Below, piece by piece: positions 36,191-49,058 of a stretch of 64,000 nt of DNA (position 1 is the first letter of the stretch; each line of letters starts with the position of its first letter). The DNA is from Pseudorasbora parva (Eukaryota; Chordata; Actinopteri; Cypriniformes; Gobionidae): NCBI RefSeq assembly GCF_024679245.1, contig NC_090195.1, positions 9,625,993 to 9,689,992 on the forward strand, in the 5' to 3' direction. The position numbers and the translations under genes are program-made. The notes beneath the pieces were generated by a model. That model had not been told where the DNA came from. It worked only from the letters and a program-made list of their open reading frames with translations, and made no database searches.

Positions 36191-37292
36191 TTAAAGGGGT
36201 GATGAATTGAGGAATCAACTTTTCCTTGAGCTTTTGATATATAAAAGGTCATGGTAATATAAGAATATCCTCTAAGTTTCAGAGCTGAAAACTTCCTTTT
36301 TAGTCAAAGAAAAGCTTTTATAGACACCAGGCTCAGCAAACGGTCCTGTGCTTCTACTGTCAGTGCGCGACGAAACACCGCCTCTACAGAATAATGAGCA
36401 CATGTGGTTCAGTAGCCCCGCCCACCGACTCATGGAGGGCTCGGGCTAGCAGCTGGTCAACAACAATCCTACCTGTCAACACTCCCGGTTTTGCCGGGAG
36501 TCTCCTGTATTTCACACCCATCTCTTGCCCCCCTCCCGTTTTGTAATTTCTCCCGGAAATCTCCCGTAATTTGTAATTTGTCACAAATATGTTATTCCAG
36601 TTGCCAGATCTTGTATGAAATGCTGAATCATACAATCGACACATCACACAAATTTCAAACCATTTGTGGCCTCGATCTGGCAACCTAGTTGCGCTGTTGA
36701 TATCTGTAGAAACCATGTTAAAACCATGCCATTTTGACCAATCAGAATCAAGTATTTCACTGAGCCGTGTAATAACGAACAATAACCCACACAATTATGC
36801 CAAGATGCCAGATCTTGTTGACATCTGAAGGGCGGCGCGCACGCCGAACGTATGTGTGGTTCGCACTTATATCGTCCGATCTTGCGGGCTATGTGTAATA
36901 TAAAAAAATAGTCCAATCAATCGCGGGTCGATGAGAAATAAATCATTGTGTTTGTTTGATAAAGACGTTTACGAGCCCTGTGATCGAGAAAATCATTCTG
37001 GTTGCTTCCCCCTCATTCTCTCCTCTCTGTCATGTGGACTGACAGAGGAGCTGAAGCTCATTAAATATGCAAACCTTATCCAATCCTAGCCGTGGGCGTT
37101 TACTTCCAAGTCTCCAGTGCATCACACCCATCACAACCCAGCATTCAGGAGAGAGCCTCAAAACCAGTGTAGAAAATAGCCTATTACTTATTAGTTATGA
37201 TGTTTTTAAATGTAAAAACACATTAACATCATTTGTTGACCTCAGACAACAGTATAAAAAAAATAAAAAAAGCCAGTTCATGACACCTTTAA
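36191..37292 (-). mobile_element. TTAA-type element, family K, copy 3
   Basis: TTAAAGGGGTGATGAATTGA and GTTCATGACACCTTTAA end the element, with TTAA at both edges. It is the reverse complement of the copies at 15305 and 23170. It holds about 430 extra bases (about 36470-36910) starting near 'CCTGTCAACACTCCCGGTTT', itself a hairpin-like motif (CTCCCGG...CCGGGAG), likely a further insertion. The 136-codon minus frame at 36384-36794 matches nothing I know. Confidence 0.82.
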
Positions 37293-37314
37293 ATATATTT
37301 AGCTAGTGGCCATA

Positions 37315-37825
37315 TATATAAAATCACAGAGCAAGGTCAACGCATGCTGAGGCACACAGTGCACAGAAGTTGCCAACTTTCTACAGAGTCAATAGCTACA
37401 GAGCTCCAAACTTCATGTGGCCTTCAGATTAGCTCAAGAACAGACAGAGAGCTTCAAGGAATGGGTTTCCATGGCCGAGCAGCTGCGTCCAAGCCTTACA
37501 TCACCAAGTGCAATGCACAGCATCAGATTCAGTGTTGTAAAGCACGCCGCCATCAGACTCTAGAGAAGTGGAGACGTGTTCTCTGGAGGGACGAATCACG
37601 CTTCTCTGTCTGGCAATCTGATGGACAAGTCTGGCTTTGGCGGTTGCCAGGAGAATGGTACTTGCCTGACTGCATTGTGATACGTGTAAAGTTTGGTGGA
37701 GGGGGGATTATGGTGTGGGATTGTTTTTCGGGGGTTAGTTCAATGAAAGGAACTCTTAATGTTTAAGCAAGACATTTTGGACATTTTGGCATTTCATGCT
37801 CCCAACTTTGTGGGAACAGTTTATG
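37315..37825 (+). mobile_element. Tc1-like family 1, central fragment
   Basis: It lacks both terminal repeats and carries the middle of the transposase. It lies directly after family K copy 3. TA-rich sequence surrounds both ends. Confidence 0.87.
37344..37766 (+). pseudogene. Tc1 transposase central pseudogene
   Basis: A 140-codon open frame covers the second half of the DNA-binding region ([30 protein letters not shown]) and the first catalytic block, [14 protein letters not shown], with Asp intact near 37590. It continues through [16 protein letters not shown]. The frame is unusually long for these remnants, but both the N-terminal helix-turn-helix and the second Asp/Glu are missing, so no transposase activity is expected. 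Confidence 0.85.
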
Positions 37826-40178
37826 TATATAAATATAAATATATTAATTATATCCGTAAATCATACATATATAATGCAATTTAAATATTTGTTATATTTT
37901 GAAGTTTAAACACATTTCACTGACTATTTGCTGAAAAAACTGACATAAAATAATCTAAAGTGAAACAGATGAACACAAATGCTAGTTTGGAGGGTTTTTT
38001 TCTGTTAAAAAGTTAAATATGGATTCACAGCTGATCTCACTGATCAAGAAATTCATTCCAATGACTTTAAAAAAAGCTAAGAATCTGTCAAAAAATTTGA
38101 TTCCCACATAATGATCCCCTTGTCAGTGCATGAATGTCATTTGATTCTAATTGGGCCAGTCACTTCAATGTCAGAGGTAGTTAATATGGCTATAGCTTGT
38201 CAAAGAACCAAACGGTCATACATCCCCCATTACATTTCTGACTGGGAGACCTCATTGAGCCTTTGGCCGCAAAATAGAAGTTACACTTAAAAAAAAAGAA
38301 AAAAAAAAGAAACTTTGACCTGAGTTCAAATACCATTTCACTAGTGGAACTCAATGATAAATGATAAGCACTTGGCATATTTGAGTGTTTGTTTCCTGGG
38401 ATGCGTGAGGGCTGTTTGCTGTGGGGATTTCAGACTGTGAGCCTGACCTCCAAACTCTCTCTCTCTGCCCTTCACACGCCAGCACATCGGGAGACTGCAT
38501 GGCCGAGGCCAGACTAATCAAAAATGCATGATATCAAAGCAAACTCATCCTCTGCCGCTAAGCAGGGTCCCATTTGAAGATTTGATTTTATGAGGCACAG
38601 AATGGCCTTTACATATGAATTTCCACTCTCATGTCTGTCCTGGATTAGATCATCTCTTAGAGTGTTTTTAAAGCTTTAAGCTCTGGTTAGATTGAATGTG
38701 ATTTACACACAGTTCGATGGTAATGCCAAGTATTCATTCAATTTCAGTACTTTAACACACATTATTGTCAGTGCTTGAAGTCAATAAATGCTTATACTGC
38801 TGTTGTTTGCAAACCCATATGTGAATTCATTTTCACGAATTTAGTTAAGAAATATTTTAGGTTATTAAATAAAAGTTTTCCTTCCCAAATAAATTAATAA
38901 AATAAAAGTGTAACAGGCAGCATTAAGAAATATCAAATATCGGGGGGTACAATTTGGCCATTTGCGATTTTTGGGTGGGACTTGTCCCCGCCCTAATGCC
39001 TTACATTCCTTCTTCTGTTAAAACTTGTATTATTTAAGCTGTATAGTTTTATGTTGTCAAGTCAACAGAAATGTTAGATCGGTAAAGTGATTCTCACACT
39101 AAAATCATATGAACGCTCAAAATGTATATCTTGTAGCTATACTATTAAAACTATTAAAAAGTGAATATATTAATATATATGTTTACAGACTGGCCCAATT
39201 CACTTCCATTCTAAATGCCTCATCATAACCTATATGTTTTAAAGAAAAGGAAAACCAAAATTAATTTGTTGTAATCAACATTATTCCACAAATGCCGTCG
39301 ATCAAGATGAACTTGTATTGAACCCAGAATAAATGTTTTTTTAAACTTGTTGAACTGATCTCTTTACGAAAATGAGATTTGAGCTCATAACATAATATTG
39401 AAGAAGTACTGTTCCATATGCCATTCTTTTATGAATGGAATAAATAATATTGTGAAACCTCTTCTCTAATAATGGATTATAATGTCATCATGATGTTCTT
39501 TTTTAAGCAGCAATTTGCAGGTGTAAAATTCTCACAGAGGTCCCATTCATTCATTTTACGACATAAAAGTCAAGGACGTGCTGATTTGCGCATTTTCATG
39601 ACGTGCATTTCTCCTGCATGTGCACTTCCATTTGGAAACACAACAAATTCTCTTAAAAGAAAACCCAACCCATTTTGTAAACCGTGTGCGAGGCGAGGAA
39701 ACGCAAGTAACAGGGAATCTCATTATTTTACGTGGACTTTTATGGGGCAAGTCAAAATGCTTCGCCCCGCTTGCCTGTATGTGACATTTCCCTCTCTCAT
39801 TAATGAGACGTTCCGTCAGAGCCGAGCCTGTGCTGAGACCAGCAGACCTGGCAGAGTTTAGCCCAAGGGCCTGTTTCCTTACTGTTCACATATTTACCAA
39901 CGTGAAATATTCCAGCGCTGTTTCATTCGATAAGGCCAAACGTGTGCTCAGCGCTCCAAACCAGTAAAAGCCATCGCTGTGGAGAAAGAAAAACAAAACA
40001 GCTTTGAGTCACAGCAATTTGAACCACAAAACCGTGCAGATGTGCTTATGACAAAGCTGAGCTGCTAATATGGGCGAATTTGAGGTCAGCTGATGAAAAC
40101 AGTTTAGGGTTGTATTTTTGCCATTAGGAACCACACATAAAATTAACAGCCTTTAATTTTAGCCATCAATGCCGCAAA
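37826..40178. other. long non-repetitive stretch, no gene
   Basis: 2.3 kb mostly free of repeats. 38510-38700 and 39540-40080 are balanced and could be regulatory. A 129-codon frame at 39472-39861 has no recognised domain and a composition unlike coding DNA. Confidence 0.4.
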
Positions 40179-40199
40179 AATAAATAAATAAATAAATAA
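40179..40199. repeat. (AAAT)n short microsatellite
   Basis: Five AAAT units. Confidence 0.9.
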
Positions 40200-40291
40200 C
40201 CCTTTCCTTCTCAATATTTTTGTCCTGTTTTCCCGTATAAATATCGAAAAATTATTAAATAAAGATGTGCTTACTTGAGATTCTATATTAC

Positions 40292-40997
40292 TTAAAGGGT
40301 AAGTTCACCCAAGAATGAAATTGATGTCATTAATGACTCACCCTGTCGTCCCTAACCAAGACCTCCGTTCATCTTCAGAACACAGTTTAAGATATTTTAT
40401 ATTTAGTCCGAGAGCGAATTCAAGTGTATGCACACTATATGGTCCATGTCCAGAAAGGGAATAAAAACATCATCAAAGTAGTCCATATGTGATATCAGTT
40501 AGTTAATTAGAATTCTTCTCTTCCTTGTTTGTGTTCAAAGCTCAAATAAAGATTCAAACGGTTGTGAATCAGTGAATCGATCAATGATTCGGATCGCATG
40601 CCAAACTGCCGAAATCACGAGACATTGGCGATCCGAATCATTGATCGAATCACTGATTCATAACCGTTTGAATCTTTATTTGAGCTTTGAACACAAACAA
40701 GGAAGAGAAGACAATGCTGAATAAAGTCGTAGTTTTTGTTATTTTTGGACCAAAATGTATTTTTAATGCTTTAAGAGATTCTAATTATCTAACTGATGTC
40801 ACATATGGACTACTTTGATGATGTTTTTATTACCTTTCTGGACATGGACAGTATATACACTTAAATACGCTCTCGGACTAAATATAAAATATCTTAAACT
40901 GTGTTCTGAAGATGAACGGAGGTCTTACGGGTGTGGAACAACATTAGGGTGAGTCATTAATGACATCAATTTCATTTTGGGTGAACTAACCCTTTAA
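40292..40997. mobile_element. near-palindromic TTAA MITE, 706 bp
   Basis: It begins TTAAAGGGTAAGTTCACCCA and ends GGGTGAACTAACCCTTTAA, with TTAA at both edges. The arms meet in a 'GAATCAGTGAATCGATCAAT' centre. The same family, one-armed, is at 24225-24678. Confidence 0.87.
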
Positions 40998-41203
40998 TAT
41001 TAAGATTTGTTTTTGGAAAGTTATTATTTGGGGAGGAATAAAAAAAAGAATTTTTTGTTAAAAACAAGAACTAGTTATATTTTTGGACCCCACTGGCAGA
41101 TATTGTTGTTTAAAGCATAAACTCAATTAACTTTGCTACATTTTTTTTTTTATAAAACAAGGCATATCTTACTTTGCATCTTATTTTGTAAATATCTTTT
41201 GAT

Positions 41204-42025
41204 TTAAAGAGGTCATATAATGTCCTTTTTGTACAAGTTAATATGATTTTTTAGTGTCTAAAAGAAAAGTTTGTAATATACTTTAAATAAAAATTCTCAT
41301 TAGTATTGTAAGAAAACACTAATTTTACCTGGTCAAAAACAGCTCTGCTTTCAGCAAGCCATATCAGTGCATGTGACTTTAAATGGTAATGAGCTTTGAT
41401 AATGAGGAACATGAATAGTTGGTGCCAATCCTTTTTCCCCGAGCAGCTTCTTAGCAAAACCTGCTTTATACTGACCCTCATTTATAAAGCGGGCTGGTGA
41501 GAAATGATTTGCGCAAACATGAAAGCATTGACGTTGATCGGGGTAATATTCCCTTCGAAAACAAAACTCAGCCACTGCGTCTTCAGCGGTTCAGATTTAA
41601 GAACATCACAATGACTGCTGTGTTCATTATTACACCCAGAACAGAACACCACAATCACTTAGATACGCATCACTTAGATCACATCCAAGATCACATCACT
41701 TAGATCAACACAGAATGCGTTGATACGCATTCTGCTCCAGCGTATCAACAATGGCGGAATGTGATGATGATGACAGAGCTCGCTTAGGTCTGAGGTGAAA
41801 CGCTGCTGTCAATCAACAGTCGTGGAAGAGGTGTCCAGCCGTGTGATGTCACACGGTCAAACGGCATGATTTGAGACAGGGGAAAACATTTAAGGAGATA
41901 AAAAAAAACACTGGATGGATTTTTATCATTATAGGATGGTTGTGTACAGGAACTGCCAACACACATTTCCATACAATAAACTTATAAAATAATAAAGTGT
42001 ATGTACCATTATATGACCTATTTAA
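41204..42025 (-). mobile_element. Kolobok-like TTAA element with THAP fragment, 822 bp
   Basis: TTAAAGAGGTCATATAATG at the left and CATTATATGACCTATTTAA at the right are inverted repeats with TTAA at both edges. A minus-strand THAP remnant lies in the left third. The centre holds three 'ATCACTTAGAT' repeats (41653-41710) and a perfect hairpin, CAGAATGCGT-TGAT-ACGCATTCTG (41711-41734). No catalytic transposase region. Confidence 0.8.
41351..41630 (-). pseudogene. THAP-domain remnant
   Basis: The minus-strand frame reads FHVCANHFSPARFINEGQYK then AGFAKKLLGEKGLAPTI. This is the C-x2-H pair and the closing segment of a THAP zinc finger. Upstream (41575-41630) the WLSFVFEG-type middle of the domain appears in another frame, so the exon is frameshifted, and the N-terminal cysteines are not recognisable. 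It sits inside a TTAA element, as does the THAP remnant at 31614, but the two are different families. Confidence 0.72.
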
Positions 42026-42054
42026 GAATTATATTATATTATACGAATTGTATT

Positions 42055-42640
42055 ATATTTGCAGTTAGGCAACCGTTCTCCTGGCAACCGCCAACCCCAG
42101 ACTCGTCCATCAGATTGCCAGATAGAGAAGCTTGATTCGTTACTCCAGAGAACACGTCTCCACTTCTCTAGAGTCCAGGGGCGGCGTGCTTTACACCACT
42201 GCATCCTCCGCTTTGCATTGCACTTGGTGATGTAAGGCTTGGATAAAGCTGCTCTGCCATGAAAACCCATTCCATGAAGCTCTCTGACTTTTCTTGAGCT
42301 AATCTGAAAGCCACATGAAGTTTGTAGGTCTGTATATAAATTTGGTGACTTCTGCGCACTGTGCACCTCAGCATACGCTGACCCCACTCTGTGATTTTAC
42401 ATGGCCTACCATTTCGTGGCTGAGTTGCTATTGTTCTGCTTCCACTTTGTTATAATACCACTAACAGTTGACTTTGGAGTATTTAGTAGTGAGGAAATTT
42501 CATGAACATACTTATTGCACTGGTGGCATCCTATCACAGTACCACTCTTGAATTCACTGAGCTCCTAAAAGAGCGACCCATTCTTTCACATGTTTGTAGA
42601 AGCATCTGCATGCCTATGTGCTTGATTTTATACACATGTT
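42055..42640 (-). mobile_element. Tc1-like family 1, 5' half, end-truncated
   Basis: Reverse-strand copy from the 5' untranslated part ('GATTTTATACACATGT' side, 42640) to the first catalytic block. The terminal inverted repeat is missing beyond 42640. Confidence 0.85.
42061..42400 (-). pseudogene. Tc1 transposase pseudogene, Asp to Asn
   Basis: The 117-codon minus frame carries [33 protein letters not shown] and LWSNESSFSIWQSDGRVW. The first catalytic Asp of WSDES is Asn here. The frame ends at WRLPGERLPNC. The second Asp and the Glu are missing. Confidence 0.84.
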
Positions 42641-43504
42641 TTACACAAAATTTTATTAATACTAATTTATTGTATTTTTTTTTTGCAGTGGACACGTAAA
42701 TAAAAATTACAGGTCCATAAAATAAAATGTAGGACTTATCAAACACTTGGAAAAAAAAACCTCAAATTGTTGTCTGCTGCAAAAGGGAAGATAATTGTTT
42801 GGTTAATTGCGTTTGCTTGCTAAGTACAGCTACGGACGCAAACTGCAAAGTCAAACACAGCCACAATCTCTAATTACTCCATTTACTCTGAGACGGCAAT
42901 GCATTTTACTCTCTTTACATTATTACACTGCACGATGTGATTTTACAGATAAACCGATTGCACTGCAAAGCATGTGCTCTTTAGTTAAAGCTAATTTAAA
43001 TAATATATTTATCACAAGCTGTAATGAAATCACTCAATTTAGGAGCGTGTAGGCGAGCAAGAGAGCTTGAAAAAGAGAGAAAGAGACTGAGAGGGAAGGT
43101 TAAACACTCACAGGATAAACAGCAGTTTTCAGTCTGGCAGAGATTTCATAATTTAAGAAACATTCTCCAGCGCTTTCCTGAAACAGCAAATCTCAGTTTC
43201 AGGCTATACATATATGTTTCATTATTTGACTCTCTGGCCTCTATGCAGTTGCTCTGCGATGCAATAATGCACAGGAGCTGATATATTGTATTGTGTGGCT
43301 CATCTGGCTCATGCCGTATTGCACGTTCACTCCTCGCACTAATGAAACTCAGCGTGGGTGTGTGAATGAATGATGGTCTACAACCTCAAACGTGAATGAG
43401 GCTGCCAGCAAAAGGAAGACATCTCAGGTTTTTGAATTCAAAACATTTGTTGGTCGTGGAATATTAGGTACCTACAAGGTTGTGCTCAAAACACACATTC
43501 AGTC
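42641..43504. other. no gene recognised
   Basis: Unique sequence. Frames at 42807 and 43024 show no domain. Confidence 0.5.
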
Positions 43505-43700
43505 CCTTTATTTACTCACCCTCATGTCGTTTCAAACCTATATGACTTTGGCATTTTTGTTTATTTGCTAATATTACTAATTCAATCAAGAAAACTCTCT
43601 GAATAGTTTTAGCATGTAATTGAAAATGGAAAAGTCTTGGCGAACTAGATCTGCTTCTGTAGAGCAATATGGACTTGCTACTGATGACAGATACAAATTC
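43505..43700. repeat. TTAA-type MITE fragment
   Basis: 'TTTACTCACCCTCATGTCGTTTCAAACC' type sequence (43508-43545) is the sub-terminal part of the TAGTTCACCC MITE family. The terminus itself is absent. Confidence 0.5.
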
Positions 43701-46439
43701 ATGCTGCTGTGAGCTTGTAAGATATGCTGCGGATGGATAATACATAAATCCAACTCTAGAAAGGTGGAGCTGGGGGAGGTGGTGGGTTTCAGAGGAACTC
43801 TGGTAGCACTATACAAGACTAGCTTACAGCAAACAATGAACCAGACTATTTAAATGTTGAAAAAGCAATTTCATTGGCTGCAGGATCAGCAGAGGCCAAT
43901 CAGATTGTGATGTGATACCTTGCAGACTGAATGTAAAGGGCTGAACCTCTTTTAACATGTTTATTTTACTTTTTTATTCAAAAATGTATTTTATTATTTG
44001 TTATTTTATATAACAATTAAATAGGTTATACTTTTCTGTCATTGCATCTGACTAGTAAAATGTGTAAACCCTCACTTAGAGGGAAAAGACTGATGTGATG
44101 GCTCCGTTTAGAACAGACCATCTGCTTTAAAAAAAAGAAAAAGACGAAAAAAAAACGTTTTATTCTAGCTTCATGCAATCTTTTTATCAACACTTGAATA
44201 TGGGTAAGTTTCATTAAAAAAAAAAGCATCTTGAGCATTTTGAATCAAAAGCTGAGAAAATCCCATTTTTATCAAGACTACATCTGGATCAGATTCAGAA
44301 CAAGGATCAAAACATAGATGGAGTAATTGATCGAGTTCATCAACACTCCTAATGCTTACACCGTATGAAAAGACATTAGGCAATTTATATGCTGTTTAAT
44401 GTTGGTGATTGCATTATTTTACATATGATTGCATGTGAAATCAATTGTTTCTGCTTCTTCTTTTCATGTGCTTTCATCAAGTGATTCGGTACTCTTTCAG
44501 ATGCGTAATAGGGTCCCCTACCATATAACAGTGGAAACACTGAAAAAGTCAATGTTTGGCAGGGAAGCGTTTTCGCACAAATGACAAAAAATATGTCGGA
44601 ATTTTACTTTGTAAAAAGTCACAGAAAAAACAAAGGAATTTATCAAAGTTGTTTCAAGGGCAAAATCAACCAAAATTAACAATGCGATTTGCATCAGCAA
44701 AGTGGTACAATGTTATTTTTTTAATAATGAGAGTTAGCGACTTCCGGTTGACATTTACGATAGAGACCATCAACGATACGACAGAGTTAAAGAGTATGCA
44801 AATGAGTATGCACTGACCACCAATGGGAGTGCATAGGGAACTACTGCCTGATTCAGTTGGAAAACGAGTTTCTAAAATCTGCTCTAATGATTCTTATTAT
44901 AAGGACAAGTTTATTCCTACTAACTTCCTAAAAACAAAACTAAATTCTAGTCAATATAAATAAAACTGACTTGACATAAATTAAGGTTACAATATGACAG
45001 TATATTTCAAGTTCACAAAACTTCTAAGTAAATACAATTTGCAGAGATGAAAAGCTCCCAGTTGCTGCCATGACATGCTTCCTGACAGGTAATGAACAGA
45101 AAACCAGGCTTCTTATCAAATGTCTAACACGCCAACCCATTCCATCTTCTTTCTGATATGAAATCCTCAATGCTTCCCAACCCCATTGCCAAGTGTGTCT
45201 CAGTTTCTACCATGAAAGTTCTAATCCATGTCTGATGTGGGATTTTCAGGTTGCTGTGACACAGAGTTAAAGGTCACGCATAGAGCCGGTACTGTGGCAG
45301 CAGTGTGAGTTTGTCCCTCAGGCTTTCTGGATCCAGTAGGTGGCATTTAGCTTGTACTCACTTGCTGTGTGACTTCATGTTCTCAAATTCCAACAATATC
45401 ACTTTTGCAAAGAAAGATCAGCGGGTCTTCTGTGGCCACACCAGGACTCTGTGCTCTCTGAGTCACTGAAAGGCCCAAAAGGTCTTGCCTTTGAAAGGCC
45501 GGATAGGAGCGGGTGCAACATCGGGGGCACGGGAGGCTGGACTTCTGCTGTCCGAGGCTTTCTTGCGCTCCAGAGGGGGTTCGTTCTGTGGAATAAAAGG
45601 AAGTCAGTCTCTTACATTAAAGCCACTGGAGACTTTTGATTTGCTGCTTTTTAAACACCATTTACAAGGGTTTTGGTCAATATAGATTTATTTTACTTAT
45701 TTTTTTAAATAATTTTTTTACTTTAGTTATCCAAGTGATTCTTGTACTGTGTAACTGGATCCGTGGATAGCTTTCACAGTCGCACCACAGGAGAACAAAA
45801 GAATAAGACAGAAAGAGTGTCTGAAATGTTAAAAATGCTGCCTTGGAGAAGAAAGGGATTAATGGAAGTCTGAATTGAATGATTGTGTAACATGCCGTCT
45901 TTTTAAATGCCTCCATCTGGTCAATTTTTGAAGGCAGTGTAAATGCAGCTTCACCGCCAATGATAACCCACAATCCGCTTTGTCTGAGATTTGGCGGCTG
46001 ATCTAAATAATGAAATTGGTGTATGACGGGGAGATTATACAATATGCTAATTAAATATATATTATATTTAATTGTATATAGATATATTTTTAATATAAAA
46101 TGCAAGTTTCATTGGAATTTTGTTCTAAAACCAGAGTCAGTCAACACGAAATCAAAATAGACCCTTTTTACATTCTTAGTACATTTACCTGGTTTTATTA
46201 TGAGTGAGTCATTAGAAAAAGAGAAAAAGATGTTTGTCTTTATAATCTTTAAGTTTTCAGCCTCTGGAATGACTTTTCGTTTTTTTTGGAAGTAACGGCC
46301 ACATCTTCTTTCAAACGAATACAATCGGTTATATTAAAAATGCCCTGGCTCTTCCCAGATTTATAATTGCATTGACTCTTTTACAGAAGTCAACTTGCGT
46401 TGGAATCTAGTTATTTTAGTCTATAAAGTTTTAAATATG
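43701..46439. other. long non-repetitive stretch, no gene
   Basis: Mostly unique sequence. Frames of up to 142 codons (45677-46105, minus) lack recognisable motifs and look AT-driven. Confidence 0.45.
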
Positions 46440-46695
46440 GATATTTGTCTTACACAAACGAGCCACTTCGCTTCAGAAGTCCTTTATTAACCCCCTGGAG
46501 CCGTGTGGAGCAGTTATATGATAGATTGATGCATAGTCTATAACATTATAAAGCCGAGTCGGTTTTAACATAACTCTGATTGATTGGATTCCTCTTAAAC
46601 AAGAATGTCATAAACCCCCAGGATGATTTGAGGGTGAGTAAATCATATGCTAATTAATTTTTTGTTTTGTTTTTGCTAAACTATCCCTTGAATTA
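46440..46695. repeat. TTAA-type MITE right-end fragment
   Basis: It ends 'TGAGGGTGAGTAAATCAT' then 'GCTAAACTATCCCTTGAA', the complement of the TTAAAGGGATAGTTC terminus. Confidence 0.55.
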
Positions 46696-47393
46696 CAGAT
46701 TGATAAAAAGTCCCACTCTGCTTTTTTCACATGTAATATCTCTTTCATTTAGAAATGTCACATTACAGAAGTAAAATAGGCTGCAAATGACATTTCATGT
46801 TGACTTTAAGAGGTAGAAGAAAACGCGGTGTCCCATGCCGAGACTAGGAACGGAGGATGCAGGGAAGTAGATTTCAGCGTGAATCAAGATGCCATAGACT
46901 CAACAGTGACAAGCCCGCGCACATTCAGAGGGTGAACTGCCTAGCGCATCTTTTAATCAGCTTTTTGTTCTGCTTGCACATGCCCTGATGTTTAGATGCT
47001 TATCACTTCTCCCATCTATTGAATTGTAATGGTACATTTAAATCTAAAGACCTCAGTCTTAAATCAGGTAGTGTGAACTGATTACGTCTGCCGGGGCAGA
47101 GCTAAGCGCCGAGACGGGCTCCCGCTCCACAGAGTCATCCTGCATTTGGCTCTTTCATTTCCTGCAAATAGAGCAGGCTCTGTTTTGAACTCCTCCTAAT
47201 ACAGCGGCCCACTTGCATTTGAATAAGTGGATCAGTTCACCTAGTGACATCATTTTGTACAGTAAATGATATTGAATTATGGTACACAATACCTAATTTC
47301 CTTTCACTTTTTAACTATCTATTCAAATGTATGAAGCCCCTAAAGGGACATGGGGGGGGGGAATTAGACGGGAGGAAGATGCTCATTTTTTGT
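46696..47393. other. non-repetitive block, no gene
   Basis: 46820-47220 is balanced and non-repetitive. Possibly regulatory; no direct evidence. A 9-G run lies near 47353. Confidence 0.35.
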
Positions 47394-47510
47394 GTTCTCT
47401 TACAAATGTCTTGCATTCCCCCGAGAAACTTTGCGTTCGCTCGAAAAACGTTGTGCGTCATGCAAAAATGCAAAGTTTCTTAGTGGAACGCAAAACATTT
47501 GCAAGAGAAC
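47394..47510. repeat. 41-bp inverted repeat (hairpin)
   Basis: Arm 47394-47434 (GTTCTCTTACAAATGTCTTG...) pairs with 47470-47510 (...ACATTTGCAAGAGAAC) with few mismatches around a 35-bp loop. The motif TTTGCGTT and its complement recur in both. No terminal signature of a transposon. Confidence 0.75.
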
Positions 47511-48395
47511 GCAAAAGCAATGACAAATCTCTAGGTCTTTCCAATCCCAGCTAAAAAAACATCCCATTATGTTAAGAAAATGTTACTTTTGCATTTTCCC
47601 TGAATGTTCAGACTGCCGCTTTTTAAAATGTCTTAAAGACAATTTTTTGTTTGGTTACATGAACATTTATTTTATTATTTTGCAAGCATCATAGGAATGT
47701 TACGTTTGAATGTTCCCTAAACATTTCAACAAAAGTAGTTACATTTATAACTCAAACAAACTGGAAAAACTTTTGGTTATAACTTTGAGAGAACCTTGCC
47801 AGAACATTATCTATAGTTCTGAGAACGTTCTCTTTTAGCTGATGATATTACACTGCTAATACAAAGACTTTCTCCCCTCTGCCACACATACTTTAAGCAA
47901 TTAAAGAAAATTACAAAAAAAAAATCCTGTTTAAAAAAACATACACAAAAAGCCATATTTATTTCCAAAACAATACTCACATGCAAAGTGATGAGGTTAT
48001 GTGGCATTAATGTATCGTATACTCTTTGAAAGGTTTATCATGGAATTATATTTTATGACATCTCTGTACCACTATGTTTTTTTGTTTCTTTTTCTTCTCA
48101 AATCAGACTATATAGCTCTGCTTTATTAGCTCTGCACATTGTGGCTGAGCTCAGGTGAAGAAAAAAAGAAGGTGTCTCTCATTACAAAAGACACAGGTGT
48201 ACTGATTGCCTTATTACACTGAGCTGTGGGAATTTATTCCTGCTGTTTGCCACCTTGTTGTTAAAAACAGCTTAAATTAGAACAAGGACATAAATTAGGC
48301 CCCATTGAGAAACAGAACGACATCTTTAACTGACATTGCTTCGTCTCAACTTTGTTCTGCTCTTTATTAGAGACATTACAGTTTTTGTGTGTTCA
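47511..48395. other. degenerate repeat, no gene
   Basis: 47570-47830 has recurring GTTACATTT / AACGTTCT-like words suggestive of an old simple repeat. The rest is unique. Confidence 0.4.
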
Positions 48396-48689
<294 letters not shown>

Positions 48690-48901
48690 ATTAAAAATAT
48701 TAAATGAAAAGCTTAAAAGTTAGTTAAAAGACATTAAAAAATATTGTCTTCTAAAGTACTCAAATATCAAACTAAAATGGAAATAAATAAATTAAAAATA
48801 AGCAAAATAGAAATATTATAAGAAATGAATAAGAATAGCAAAAGCTCAACAAAATTAAAAAACCTAAAATTAAAATTAAATATCAAATATTTTAGGAATA
48901 T

Positions 48902-49058
48902 CTCCGCACACAAAAGCACCAGTCAGTAATTGCTTTTCATAAGGCAAATTTGCTTTTACTCCCACCCAGTTAATGAAATAAAGCAAGAACATTCTGGAAA
49001 AGGATGTGGCCCGAGTGGCACCAGCCGAATTCTTCAATTCCATTTGAGTAAACACCGG
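48902..49058 (+). other. locally duplicated non-coding segment, copy A
   Basis: It matches 54748-54922 in the same orientation with very few substitutions: 'GCTTTTCATAAGGCAAATTT', 'ACTCCCACCCAGTTAATGAA', 'GGCCCGAGTGGCACCAGCCG'. Relative to copy B it lacks about 8 bases after CAGTCAG and about 10 bases after ACATTCT. No transposon ends, no coding frame and no low complexity. Homeodomain-like cores TAATTG and TTAATGA are shared. Confidence 0.85.

Noticed and set aside
36384..36794. 136-codon minus-strand frame as a domesticated gene
   Set aside because: It spans the border between family K sequence and an inserted repeat, and no domain is recognisable.
39472..39861. 129-codon frame as a gene
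   Set aside because: No recognisable motif, no splice context and a composition not typical of protein.
41653..41710. CRISPR-like repeat array
   Set aside because: Only three short ATCACTTAGAT units with irregular spacing in a eukaryotic transposon.
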